This document shows positions 8,006 through 16,098 of a stretch of 35,826 nt of DNA, piece by piece. Origin of the DNA: PFJX01 sp964440155 (GTDB lineage Bacteria > Pseudomonadota > Gammaproteobacteria > Burkholderiales > Thiobacillaceae); the NCBI GenBank assembly GCA_964440155.1, contig CAYTRH010000014.1:1-35826 (forward strand), read 5' to 3'. Position numbers and translations under genes: made by a program. The notes under the pieces are model-generated. The model did not search any database. It saw nothing but the letters and a program-made list of their open reading frames with translations, and had not been told where the DNA came from. Numbering within the stretch: the stretch's first letter is position 1; each line of letters opens with the position of its first letter.

Positions 8006-8057
8006 GCGTTTCATAACGCAACGTTTTTTCGCTGCAACGATGTTACACTCCGCAACA
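8006..8057. promoter_or_regulatory. Cluster of GTT/AAC inverted repeats, likely activator (UAS) sites
   Basis: Three dyads sit between the divergent start codons: GCGTT-TCAT-AACGC at 8006-8019 (perfect), TGCAAC-GAT-GTTACA at 8033-8047 (5 of 6 pairs) and TGTTACACTCCGCAACA at 8041-8057. The last fits the pattern TGTTNC-N5-GNAACA. A further TGTTGCG lies at 7983-7989. They are about 80-120 bases upstream of the predicted sigma-54 start, the usual distance for NtrC-family enhancers, and also abut the kinase start, which suggests autoregulation. Confidence 0.55.
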
Positions 8058-8079
8058 CCCCGTTACAGGGACGCGACCC

Positions 8080-9537
8080 ATGCCCAGCCTGCGCAACAAG
8101 ATCCTGCACACCTATGCCTTCTCCAAGCTGGTACTGCTGGCGTTCGCGGTCGCCGTGTTTCTCGATCTGCGCTACCTGTATGGCCAGATCGAAGCCGGTC
8201 GCACCATTATCGATTTCCGCGAGACCGTGCTGGAAATGCGCCGCGACGAGAAGAACCTGTTCCTGTTCGGCGATCTGTCCAGCCTCGACCACCTGAGTGC
8301 GCAGGCCGACGCCGCCACCGACGCGCTGACGCACGACGCCGCCGCTTTCCAAGCCGTCGGCGGCAGCGACTGGCCGATGCGCATCGGCGCGCTGTTGTTG
8401 GACTATCGCACGGCCGCGCTCGGCTACCCTTTGTTGTCGGAAGCGGACAGGACGGCGGCACGCCAGCACATCCGAGCGCTCGGGCACGCGCTGACGGAAG
8501 CCTCGGACGCGCTGTCCCGCGACGAGCGCCGCATGCTCGCCGAGGCCATCCACCGCGCCGGCATGATGCTGTTGTTCGCGTTCATCGGCGTGGTCGGTCT
8601 GGGCATCGGCGGTGGTCTGTTCCTCGCGCACCGCGTGTTGCGCCCGCTGCGCGGTCTGCAAAGCGGGCTCATGGCCATCGATGCGGGGCAGTCGCAATCG
8701 CTGGCGCTGCCATCCCGGGACCAAGAAATCGTGTCCTTCGTTGCCGCCTTCAACGCCATGCTCAAACACATGCGGCAACAGCAGGACCAGGCCAGACGCA
8801 GGGAAAAGGCTGCGGCGCTGGGCGTGCTGGTGTCCGGCGTGGCGCATGAGCTGAACAACCCGCTGTCCAACATCTCCACCTCGGTGCAGTTGCTGATCGA
8901 GGAAGGCGATGCCGTCGACCACGACACGCGCGCGCACTGGCTGGCCCAGATCGATGGCGAGACCGAGCGCGCCCGACGCATCGTGCGGCGATTGCTGGAC
9001 AGCGTGCGCCAGCGCGCCCCCCACCTGCGCCCGGAATGCCTGACCGAGCTGATCCGCTCCGCCCTGGTCCTGGCCCACGGCCAGTTGCCGGCGGGTGTCG
9101 CGGTGTGCGTGGCGGCCAGCGCCGACCTGACCATCCGGGTCGACCGCGACCGGCTGCAACAGGCGTTGATCAACCTGATCCGCAACGCCGCCGACGCCGG
9201 CGCGCGCCACATCACGCTCAGCGCCGCCCTGGACCGCTGGCACTCCGGGCTGGCCGAAGACGGATACCTGGAGGGCGATCCGGCCATGCTCGCGCAGTGC
9301 GAGCGCGCAGTGTGCATCAGCGTCGCCGACGACGGGCCGGGCATCGCCGCCGAGGTGCGCGACCACCTGTTCGAGCCATTCGTGACCACGCGCGCCGACG
9401 GCGAGGGCACCGGCCTCGGGCTCTATCTGGTCGCCGAGATCGTCGGCGAACATCGCGGCTGCATCGTGCTGCGCACCGGCGCCGGCGTCGGCACCCGCTT
9501 CGACATCTGGTTGCCGCTGGAGGAGGAAAGCACATGA
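8080..9537 (+). CDS. Membrane sensor histidine kinase (NtrB/DctB-like)
   Basis: This 485-residue kinase has TM1 at about residues 15-30 and a helical extracytoplasmic region of about 130 residues with a RRDEKNLFLFGD segment like helical-bundle sensors. TM2 at about 163-187 is followed by a HAMP-like linker. The dimerisation/phosphorylation domain has SGVAHELNNP with H256 as phospho-acceptor, and the ATPase domain shows NLIRNAADAG (N box), DDGPGI (G1) and GTGLGLYLV (G2). The sequence is complete. An AGGGA lies about 8 bases before the ATG. Its stop overlaps the next gene's ATG (ATGA), so it is paired with that regulator. The signal is unknown; a DIC, redox or pH cue would suit the surroundings, but this is inference. 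Confidence 0.92.
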   Translation: MPSLRNKILHTYAFSKLVLLAFAVAVFLDLRYLYGQIEAGRTIIDFRETVLEMRRDEKNLFLFGDLSSLDHLSAQADAATDALTHDAAAFQAVGGSDWPMRIGALLLDYRTAALGYPLLSEADRTAARQHIRALGHALTEASDALSRDERRMLAEAIHRAGMMLLFAFIGVVGLGIGGGLFLAHRVLRPLRGLQSGLMAIDAGQSQSLALPSRDQEIVSFVAAFNAMLKHMRQQQDQARRREKAAALGVLVSGVAHELNNPLSNISTSVQLLIEEGDAVDHDTRAHWLAQIDGETERARRIVRRLLDSVRQRAPHLRPECLTELIRSALVLAHGQLPAGVAVCVAASADLTIRVDRDRLQQALINLIRNAADAGARHITLSAALDRWHSGLAEDGYLEGDPAMLAQCERAVCISVADDGPGIAAEVRDHLFEPFVTTRADGEGTGLGLYLVAEIVGEHRGCIVLRTGAGVGTRFDIWLPLEEEST

Positions 9538-10886
9538 ACGCGCCCCACGTCCTGTTGATCGACGACGAAGCCATCGCACTGGCCAATCTAACCCACGTAT
9601 TGCAGCGCGAGGGCTATCAGGTGACTGCCTGCAAGGACGGCCAATCCGGGCTGGCGGCATTGGCCGCGACCGACTTCGACCTGGTGCTGACCGACCTGAA
9701 GATGCCCGGCGTCGACGGCATGGACGTGCTGCGCACCGTGCGCGAGAGTCAGCCGGACCTGCCGGTCATCGTAATCACCGGCCATGCCACGCTCGATTCC
9801 GCCGTGGCGGCGATGAAGGCCGGCGCCTACCACTACATCGCCAAACCGTTCCGTCTGGACGAAGCGCGCGAAGTGGTGCGCGGCGCGCTGGAATACCGTC
9901 GCGTGCGCCGTGAGAATCGTGAACTGCGGCTGCGCGTCGAACAGTTGCGCAGCCCGCATACCCTGATCACCCAGGATCTGGGCATGCAGCGTCTGCTCGA
10001 TACCGCGCGGCGCGTCGCCGGCACCGACAGTGCCGTGGTGATCCACGGCGAATCCGGCACCGGCAAGGAACTGCTGGCGCGTTACCTCCATCGCCACAGC
10101 CGGCGCGCGCAGGGGCCGTTCGTCGCCTTCAACTGCGGTGCATTGTCGGAGGATCTGGCGGCGAGCGAACTATTCGGCCACGAAAAGGGCGCGTTCACCG
10201 GCGCCCAGGCACGCAAGGCCGGTCTGTTCGAAGCGGCACAGGGCGGCACCTTGTTCCTCGACGAGGTAGCCGAGCTGCCGGCATCGATCCAGGTCAAACT
10301 GCTGCGCGTGCTACAGGAACGCGAAGTGCTGCGCGTCGGTGCGGTCCAGCCCTTCCCCATCGACGTGCGCGTGCTCGCCGCCAGCCATCGTGACCTCCAG
10401 GAAGCGGTCGATGCCGGCCGCTTGCGCAGCGATCTGTATTTCCGCCTCAACGTCGTCACGCTGTCGCTGCCGCCGCTGCGCGAGCGCCGGGACGACATCC
10501 CGCTGCTGGCCTACTACCTGTTGCGCAAGCACGCCACCACCATGGATCGGCCGACGCGTGAGATCAGCAGCGAAGCGATGCGCCGGCTGTGCGAATACGA
10601 CTACCCGGGCAACGTGCGCGAACTGTCCAACTTCATCGAACGCGGCGTCGCGCTGTCGCAGGGCGAGACACTGGATGTCGACAGCCTGCCGCAGCACCTC
10701 GGCAAGCTGACCGTGCGCGTATTCACGCCGGAACTCGCCGCCACCCCGGCCACCCTGGAGGCGCAGGAAAAGGCCCACATCCTGCGCGCGCTGGAACTCG
10801 CCGGCGGCAACCGCAGCGAAGCGGCGCGCATGCTCGGCATCGACCGCGTGTCGCTGTGGCGTAAACTCAAACGGTTCGGCATGTAA
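9534..10886 (+). CDS. NtrC-family sigma-54-dependent response regulator
   Basis: This 450-residue regulator has three domains. The receiver (1-120) has acidic D10/D11, phospho-site D54 in VLTDLKMPG and a KPF lysine. The central AAA+ activator has Walker A GESGTGKE and the sigma-54 contact loop GAFTGA. The Fis-type helix-turn-helix at the C-terminus includes GNRSEAARMLGIDRVSLWRKLKRFG. All are intact. The ATG at 9534 overlaps the kinase stop. Given the sigma-54 promoter and enhancer-like repeats in the divergent gap upstream of the kinase, the most likely target is the USP-like/SulP operon. No similarly good -24/-12 element was found ahead of the other transporter genes. Confidence 0.94.
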   Translation: MNAPHVLLIDDEAIALANLTHVLQREGYQVTACKDGQSGLAALAATDFDLVLTDLKMPGVDGMDVLRTVRESQPDLPVIVITGHATLDSAVAAMKAGAYHYIAKPFRLDEAREVVRGALEYRRVRRENRELRLRVEQLRSPHTLITQDLGMQRLLDTARRVAGTDSAVVIHGESGTGKELLARYLHRHSRRAQGPFVAFNCGALSEDLAASELFGHEKGAFTGAQARKAGLFEAAQGGTLFLDEVAELPASIQVKLLRVLQEREVLRVGAVQPFPIDVRVLAASHRDLQEAVDAGRLRSDLYFRLNVVTLSLPPLRERRDDIPLLAYYLLRKHATTMDRPTREISSEAMRRLCEYDYPGNVRELSNFIERGVALSQGETLDVDSLPQHLGKLTVRVFTPELAATPATLEAQEKAHILRALELAGGNRSEAARMLGIDRVSLWRKLKRFGM

Positions 10887-10934
10887 ACCGCCGCGTCCGC
10901 GCCGGGCACGAAAAAAAGTGCAGGGGCAATCCGA

Positions 10935-11468
10935 CTACACGCGCGACGATCCCTCCGGCGGCCGCCTGACCACCCCGAGGATGGCCCGCAGCAACGCCAG
11001 CGGGTCGGGCGGACAGCCCGGCAGCTCGACATCCACCGGAATGACGTTGGCGATGCGGCCGCGCGAAGCATAGCTCTCGCCGAACAGGCCACCGTCGCAG
11101 GCGCAATCGCCCATGGCGATCACCCACTTGGGGTCAGGCGTCGCATCATGACTGCGTCGCAGCGCGGTTTCCAGATGCGCGCTGACCGGACCGGTGACCA
11201 GCAGCACGTCGACGTGGCGCGGACTGGCAGCGAAGCGGACACCCAAGCCCTCGATGTTGTAGTGCGGCCCGTTGAGCGCGTGGATCTCCAGCTCGCAGCC
11301 GTTGCACGAACCGGCGTCGACATGGCGGATCACCAGTGCGCGACCGAACACCTGGCGCAGCTCGTCGTGCAGACGCACAAACTCGGCTCGATCGTCGTCG
11401 GGCGCGGGCGGCGGCTCCGATACGATGCCGCTGCGCAGCATCTGGCGCAGTATCCGAAAGGTGGCCAT
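10935..11468 (-). CDS. hyfI: HyfI/NuoB-like Fe-S subunit
   Basis: This 177-residue protein belongs to the NuoB/HyfI/HycG small-subunit family. Cysteines expected to hold an N2-type [4Fe-4S] cluster are kept: SCNGCE, GDCACDGG and PGCPPDP. It should carry the terminal Fe-S cluster facing the large subunit. The start at 11468 (MATFRILRQML) lies 2 bases after the stop of the preceding gene. It is shorter than E. coli HyfI (about 250 residues) but complete for the NuoB core. It is the last of six tightly packed genes and converges on the sigma-54 regulator 48 bases away. The Hyf symbol denotes family only, because hydrogenase activity is not supported. Confidence 0.88.
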   Translation of the reverse strand: MATFRILRQMLRSGIVSEPPPAPDDDRAEFVRLHDELRQVFGRALVIRHVDAGSCNGCELEIHALNGPHYNIEGLGVRFAASPRHVDVLLVTGPVSAHLETALRRSHDATPDPKWVIAMGDCACDGGLFGESYASRGRIANVIPVDVELPGCPPDPLALLRAILGVVRRPPEGSSRV

Positions 11469-11470
11469 GG

Positions 11471-13018
11471 TTACAGATCCTGCCCCGAGTAACTGAGGTT
11501 GAACGATTTGTTGATCAGCGGGAAGTCCGGCACGATGTTGCCAAGGATGGCCAGCTCCAGCAGCGGCCAGTTCTGCCACGACGGGTCATGCGGATGCACG
11601 CGCTCCAACCGGCCGTCGACGCCGATGCGTACAGCCACCAACACCGGGCCGCGCCAGCCTTCCACCCAACCCAAACCTTCGGCGACCCGGCCGTGCGCAC
11701 AAACATCGGCGCGGCAGGATCCAGCCGGCAGGCGGTGAACGATCTCACCGATCAGGCGCAGCGACTCGGCCAGTTCCAGGAAGCGCAGCTCGACCCGGGC
11801 CGCCACGTCACCGCGACGCGCCGTGGCCATGCGCACGTCGAGTCGATCATACGGTGCATGGGCATACTGCACGCGAAGATCCCACGCCTGGCCGCTGGCA
11901 CGCCCGGCCAGGCCGGCAAGCCCGAGGCGCGCAGCCAGCTCCGGGCGCACCGTGCCGGTGTGGGCGAAGCGGTCCTGCACACCAGCGTGTTCGTCGTAGA
12001 GGGCGCGCAGTCCGGCTACCTCGTCGTGCAGGCGGGCGCAGGCCACATACAGTTGGTCCAACGAGGGCGGATCGACCGCCACCCCGCCGGGCACGATGCG
12101 GTCGAACAGGTAACGGTGGCCGAACAACTTCGCGCTCAGGCGCAGCCAGTCTTCCTTCAGCCGCCAGAACTGGTTGAAGCCGAACGTCAGCGCCACGTCG
12201 TTGCCCAGGTAACCAAGGTCACCCAGGTGATTGGCCACCCGCTCCATTTCCAGCACCAGCGCGCGCAGCCATAGCGCACGCGCCGGCACGGACACATCCA
12301 GCGCGGCCTCCACCGCCCGACAATAGGCCCAGGCGTAAGCGCTGTGACTGTCACCCGATACCCGCCCGGCGAGCCGCGCGCCGGTGACCAGATCCATACC
12401 CTCGAAGCGCTTCTCGATACCCTTGTGTGTATAGCCCAGCCGCTCCTCCAACCTGAGCACCTTCTCGCCAACCACGGAGAAACGGAAGTGTCCCGGTTCG
12501 ATCACGCCGGCATGGATCGGACCGACCGGGATCTCGTGTACGCCCTCGCCAGCCACGCGCACGAACGCGTAGGCGTCGTCGCCCCCGCCGCCGGATGCCG
12601 CCGCCGAGTCGAAATCCTTGCGCAGCGGGTAGACGTCGGCCGCCCAGGCGTCGTGACGCAGCCATTTGCGTGTGTCCTCGGCACCATCGGCGACGATGCC
12701 GAGCAGATCGCGGGTCGCGCGCTGCATGCGCCCGGCCTGCGGAAACAGCCCGGCCAGATCGGGATAGGTCGGCGTGTCGGGGCCAAGGGCACAGCGCGCC
12801 CATATTAGTCCGAGGCTGGACAGGAATACGGTGTCGAGTGCGAACCCGCCACCGGACGGACGCTCGTCGCTGCCCCACAACGCCAGCAACTGGCCGCCCT
12901 CGTCGCGGATTGCGCGCGCAAACGACGGCAGTCGTCCGGTCGAGAGCGAAATACGCCAGAGGGCATCCTCACCCTGCGGCGTCAAGGTCAGTTCGAAGTC
13001 GCCCAGCTGCGTTTCCAC
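11471..13018 (-). CDS. hyfG: HyfG/NuoCD-like large subunit lacking [NiFe] ligands
   Basis: This 515-residue protein fuses a NuoC-like N-terminus (about 1-150) to a NuoD/[NiFe]-large-subunit-like part. True hydrogenases bind Ni-Fe with two CxxC motifs. Here the first region reads GRVSGDSHSAYAW and the C-terminal one reads INKSFNLSYSGQDL, so all four cysteines are absent. The protein therefore cannot carry a normal [NiFe] site and is closer to energy-converting-hydrogenase-related (Ehr) or complex-I large subunits. It begins at a GTG (13018) one base after the previous stop. What chemistry replaces hydrogen turnover is unknown; quinone reduction, or coupling to CO2 hydration and uptake, are possibilities suggested only by context. 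Confidence 0.9.
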   Translation of the reverse strand: METQLGDFELTLTPQGEDALWRISLSTGRLPSFARAIRDEGGQLLALWGSDERPSGGGFALDTVFLSSLGLIWARCALGPDTPTYPDLAGLFPQAGRMQRATRDLLGIVADGAEDTRKWLRHDAWAADVYPLRKDFDSAAASGGGGDDAYAFVRVAGEGVHEIPVGPIHAGVIEPGHFRFSVVGEKVLRLEERLGYTHKGIEKRFEGMDLVTGARLAGRVSGDSHSAYAWAYCRAVEAALDVSVPARALWLRALVLEMERVANHLGDLGYLGNDVALTFGFNQFWRLKEDWLRLSAKLFGHRYLFDRIVPGGVAVDPPSLDQLYVACARLHDEVAGLRALYDEHAGVQDRFAHTGTVRPELAARLGLAGLAGRASGQAWDLRVQYAHAPYDRLDVRMATARRGDVAARVELRFLELAESLRLIGEIVHRLPAGSCRADVCAHGRVAEGLGWVEGWRGPVLVAVRIGVDGRLERVHPHDPSWQNWPLLELAILGNIVPDFPLINKSFNLSYSGQDL

Positions 13019-13019
13019 C

Positions 13020-14477
13020 TCAGCCTCCCAGCAACAACGCGGCCGCTTGGCGATACCAGTCGGCCAGATAGGCGGGAATGAATAGCCCCAGCATCAGCAC
13101 CAGGACCAGATGCATGAATACCGGCAGCATCGCCGGCTGGTGGGGCAGGCGGGGCAGCCCGGCCTCGCCGAAAACCATGGGCTGCACTTTGCCGAACATG
13201 CCGGCGAACGTCACGCCCAGCGCCAGCATCAGCAGCGGTGTCGCCCAGGGCTGCGCGTGCATGGTGGTGGTGATGATCAGGAACTCGCTGGCAAACACGC
13301 CGAACGGCGGCATGCCGAGGATGGCGACGGTGCCCAGCATCAGTCCCCAACCGATGGTCGGATGGCTGCCGACCAGGCCGCGGATGTCCGCCATGGTCTG
13401 CGTACCTGCGGCCTGCGTGGCATGCCCCACGGCAAAGAAGATGGCCGACTTGGTCAGCGAATGCATGGTCATGTGCAGCAGCGCTGCGAAGTTGGCGACG
13501 GCGCCACCCATGCCGAAGGCGAAGGTGATCAGCCCCATGTGTTCGATCGACGAGTACGCGAACAGGCGTTTGGCGTCGGTCTGACGTTTGATCAGAAACG
13601 CCGCGAGCAATACCGACAACAGGCCGAAGCCCATCATCAGGTTGCCGGCCAACGGCGTGCCCATGGCGCCGTCAACCAGCACCTTGCAGCGCATCACCGC
13701 ATACAGCGCGACGTTCAACAACAACCCGGACAGCACCGCGGAAATCGGTGTAGGCCCCTCGGCATGCGCATCCGGCAGCCAGTTGTGCAGCGGCGCCAGG
13801 CCGACCTTGGTGCCGTAGCCGACCAATAGGAAGATGAAGGCCAGTTGCAGCACGGTCGGTTCCAGTTGCGCCTTGACGCCGTTCAGATGCGTCCACAGCA
13901 GCGCCGTACCACCCTCGCCCAACACCTTCTCGGCGGCGAAGTAGAGCAGTATGGTGCCGAACAACGCCAGCGCGATGCCCACACCGCATAGGATGAAGTA
14001 CTTCCACGCCGCCTCCAGCGCCGCCCGGGTGCGGTACAGCGATACCAGCAGCACCGTAGCCAGCGTGGCACCCTCCATGGCCACCCAGAGGATGCCCATG
14101 TTGTTGGTGGTCAGCGCCACGAGCATGGTGCCGACGAAGATCTGGTAACTGGCGTGATACAGGCGCAGGCGGCCGGCACCGAGCCGGCCGTGATCTGCCT
14201 CGATGCGCATATAGGCGCGCGAGAACACCGCGGTGGTGAACGCCACGAAGCCGGTCAGTGCCACCAGGAAGACGTTGAACGGGTCGATGAAGAACCAGCC
14301 ATGGCCACCGATCATCGCCGGCCCGTGCGCGATGACACGCAGGGTCAGGGCCACCGCCGCGATCAGCGTGGCCAGGCTGAACGCGGCATTGACTTCCGGC
14401 GCGCCGGCGCGATGCCCCCACAGGCCCAGAACCGCGCCGCCCGCGAACGGCAGACCCAGCAGCCAGTAGATCTCCAT
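13020..14477 (-). CDS. hyfF: HyfF/NuoN-like proton-channel subunit
   Basis: This 485-residue polytopic protein belongs to the Mrp antiporter/NuoL-M-N family. A conserved TM glutamate sits in LWVAMEGATLAT, and the lysine/histidine-bearing region reads GYGTKVGLAPLHNWLPDAHAEGPTPISAVLSG. About 14 membrane helices are expected. Such subunits move protons in complex-I-like machines. It begins 1 base after the hyfE-like stop and ends 1 base before the hyfG-like GTG, so it is translationally coupled on both sides. Its length is close to HyfF (about 525). It is distinguished from the HyfB-like gene by its smaller size and lack of the C-terminal extension. Confidence 0.9.
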   Translation of the reverse strand: MEIYWLLGLPFAGGAVLGLWGHRAGAPEVNAAFSLATLIAAVALTLRVIAHGPAMIGGHGWFFIDPFNVFLVALTGFVAFTTAVFSRAYMRIEADHGRLGAGRLRLYHASYQIFVGTMLVALTTNNMGILWVAMEGATLATVLLVSLYRTRAALEAAWKYFILCGVGIALALFGTILLYFAAEKVLGEGGTALLWTHLNGVKAQLEPTVLQLAFIFLLVGYGTKVGLAPLHNWLPDAHAEGPTPISAVLSGLLLNVALYAVMRCKVLVDGAMGTPLAGNLMMGFGLLSVLLAAFLIKRQTDAKRLFAYSSIEHMGLITFAFGMGGAVANFAALLHMTMHSLTKSAIFFAVGHATQAAGTQTMADIRGLVGSHPTIGWGLMLGTVAILGMPPFGVFASEFLIITTTMHAQPWATPLLMLALGVTFAGMFGKVQPMVFGEAGLPRLPHQPAMLPVFMHLVLVLMLGLFIPAYLADWYRQAAALLLGG

Positions 14478-14478
14478 G

Positions 14479-15141
14479 TCAGCGCTCTTTCAGCTGTTCC
14501 ATGTGTTTCAGATCCAGCGAATCGAAGGTCTGGCGAATATGGAAGAAGAAGATGCCCAGCACGAACAGCGCCACCAGCACGTCCAGCGCCACGCCCAGCT
14601 CGACCACCATGGGCATGCCGTAGGTGGCACTGGTGGCGGCGAAGAACAGCCCGTTCTCCATGGCGAGAAAGCCGATCACCTGCGGCATGGCCTTGCTGCG
14701 CGTGATCATCATCAGCAGGGCGAGCAGCACGCTGGCCAGCGCAATGCCCAGTGTCGAACGGGTGACCGTGCCGGCCATCTGGGCGATCGGCAAAGCCAGG
14801 TTGAAGGCGAAGATGACCAGCACGATGCCGATCAGCATGGTCGTCGGCACGTTGATCATCGGCTCTACCTCGCGATCCATTTGCAACCGCCGCACCAGAC
14901 GGAAGAAGTACCACGGAATCACGATCACCTTCAGCAACAGCGTCAACGCCGCCGAGCCATACAGATGATGCTGGCCGGTAGACCAGGCGACGATGGCGGT
15001 GGAGGTGGCCAGCGCCACGCCTTGCCAGGCCAGCAGTGTGATCAGCGCGACGATGCGCCGCTGTGACAGCATGGCGAAGGCGATCAGCAGCAGCAGCGCG
15101 GCCAGCAGGTTGACGACCTGGAGGTGATACGTCAGCGCCAT
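14479..15141 (-). CDS. hyfE: HyfE-like membrane subunit
   Basis: This 220-residue, very hydrophobic protein has about seven membrane helices. It matches HyfE in length (about 216 residues). The C-terminal half is NuoK-like, with small helices around FLAMENGLFF and VELGVALDVLVALF, which place acidic residues in the membrane. The ATG at 15141 (MALTYHLQVVNLL) lies 8 bases after the hyfC-like stop. HyfE is part of the membrane arm of hydrogenase-4 and Ehr-type complexes and is absent from hydrogenase-3, so its presence supports a Hyf/Ehr-type arrangement. Confidence 0.85.
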   Translation of the reverse strand: MALTYHLQVVNLLAALLLLIAFAMLSQRRIVALITLLAWQGVALATSTAIVAWSTGQHHLYGSAALTLLLKVIVIPWYFFRLVRRLQMDREVEPMINVPTTMLIGIVLVIFAFNLALPIAQMAGTVTRSTLGIALASVLLALLMMITRSKAMPQVIGFLAMENGLFFAATSATYGMPMVVELGVALDVLVALFVLGIFFFHIRQTFDSLDLKHMEQLKER

Positions 15142-15149
15142 GGCGGGCC

Positions 15150-16094
15150 TCAGGCTTCCAGCAGGAAATGCACCAGCATGCCCAGCACCGCCAGCAGGAA
15201 GGCGGTGCCAAGGAACTCCGGCGCGCGGAACAGGCGCATCTTGGCGGACAGTGTCTCCAGCAGCGCCAGCGCGGCGCCGCCGACCAACAGCTTGGCTACC
15301 AGGGCGAGCAGCGCCCACGGCAGCGCCGCCAGATCGCCGCGTGGCGCGATGCCCCAGGGCAGGAACAGCGCGATACCGAGCGCGGAATAAGTGAACAGCT
15401 TCAGCGCCACAGCCCACTCGATCAGGGCCAGATGACGCCCGGAGTACTCCAGGATCATGGCCTCGTGGATCATGGTCAGCTCCAGGTGGGTGGTGGGGTT
15501 GTCCACCGGGATGCGCGCGTTCTCGGCGGTGGACAGCATCCAGAACGCCACTGCGGCGAATGCCATGCTCGGATAGAGCGCGAACTCCTGGTGCGCCAGC
15601 CGCTCGACGATGTGCGGCAACTCGGTGGACTGCGAGATCAGGCTGGCGGTGAAGAACACCATCAGCAATGCCGGTTCGGCCAGAAAGGCGACCAGCATCT
15701 CCCGGCGCGCGCCCAGGCTGCCGAAAGCGGTACCGACGTCCATGGCGGCAAGGGCCAGAAACACCCGCGCCAGCGCCAACAGCCCCACCAGTGCGATCAC
15801 GTCCGCCGCCGGCGAGAACGGCAGATCGTTGGCCAGCGTGGGCACGATGCCAGCGCCCAGCGCCATGCAGGCGAAGACGATGTAGGGCGCAAATCGGAAC
15901 AGCGAGGTCGCTTCGTGCGCCAGCACCACGTCCTTGTGCAACAGCTTGCGCAGCGCGTGGTAGGGTTGCAGCAGCGGCGGCGCCGAGCGGCCCAGCAGCC
16001 AGGCGCGGCATTGGTTCACCCACCCCACCAGCAGCGGCGCGAGCAGCAGGGCCAGCAGCGTTTGAGCCAGTTGCAGCAGGATGCCGGCGGTCAT
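15150..16094 (-). CDS. hyfC: HyfC/NuoH-like membrane anchor subunit
   Basis: This 314-residue protein is equal in size to HyfC (about 315) and has about eight membrane helices. It carries the NuoH-family patterns AMDVGTAFGSLGARREMLVAFLAEPA and ENARIPVDNPTTHLELTMIHEAM, with the conserved acidic residues of the quinone/proton-coupling loop. NuoH-like subunits join the soluble Fe-S arm to the proton-pumping arm. The ATG at 16094 lies 4 bases after the stop of the hyfB-like gene. A complete NuoH-type subunit implies that the complex couples electron transfer to ion movement rather than being a simple antiporter. Confidence 0.9.
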   Translation of the reverse strand: MTAGILLQLAQTLLALLLAPLLVGWVNQCRAWLLGRSAPPLLQPYHALRKLLHKDVVLAHEATSLFRFAPYIVFACMALGAGIVPTLANDLPFSPAADVIALVGLLALARVFLALAAMDVGTAFGSLGARREMLVAFLAEPALLMVFFTASLISQSTELPHIVERLAHQEFALYPSMAFAAVAFWMLSTAENARIPVDNPTTHLELTMIHEAMILEYSGRHLALIEWAVALKLFTYSALGIALFLPWGIAPRGDLAALPWALLALVAKLLVGGAALALLETLSAKMRLFRAPEFLGTAFLLAVLGMLVHFLLEA

Positions 16095-16098
16095 GGCG

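Noticed and set aside
10887..10934. Terminator at the A-run GCAC-GAAAAAAA-GTGC
   Set aside because: The stem is only 4 bases, with the A-run in the loop and no T-tract after a strong stem in either direction.
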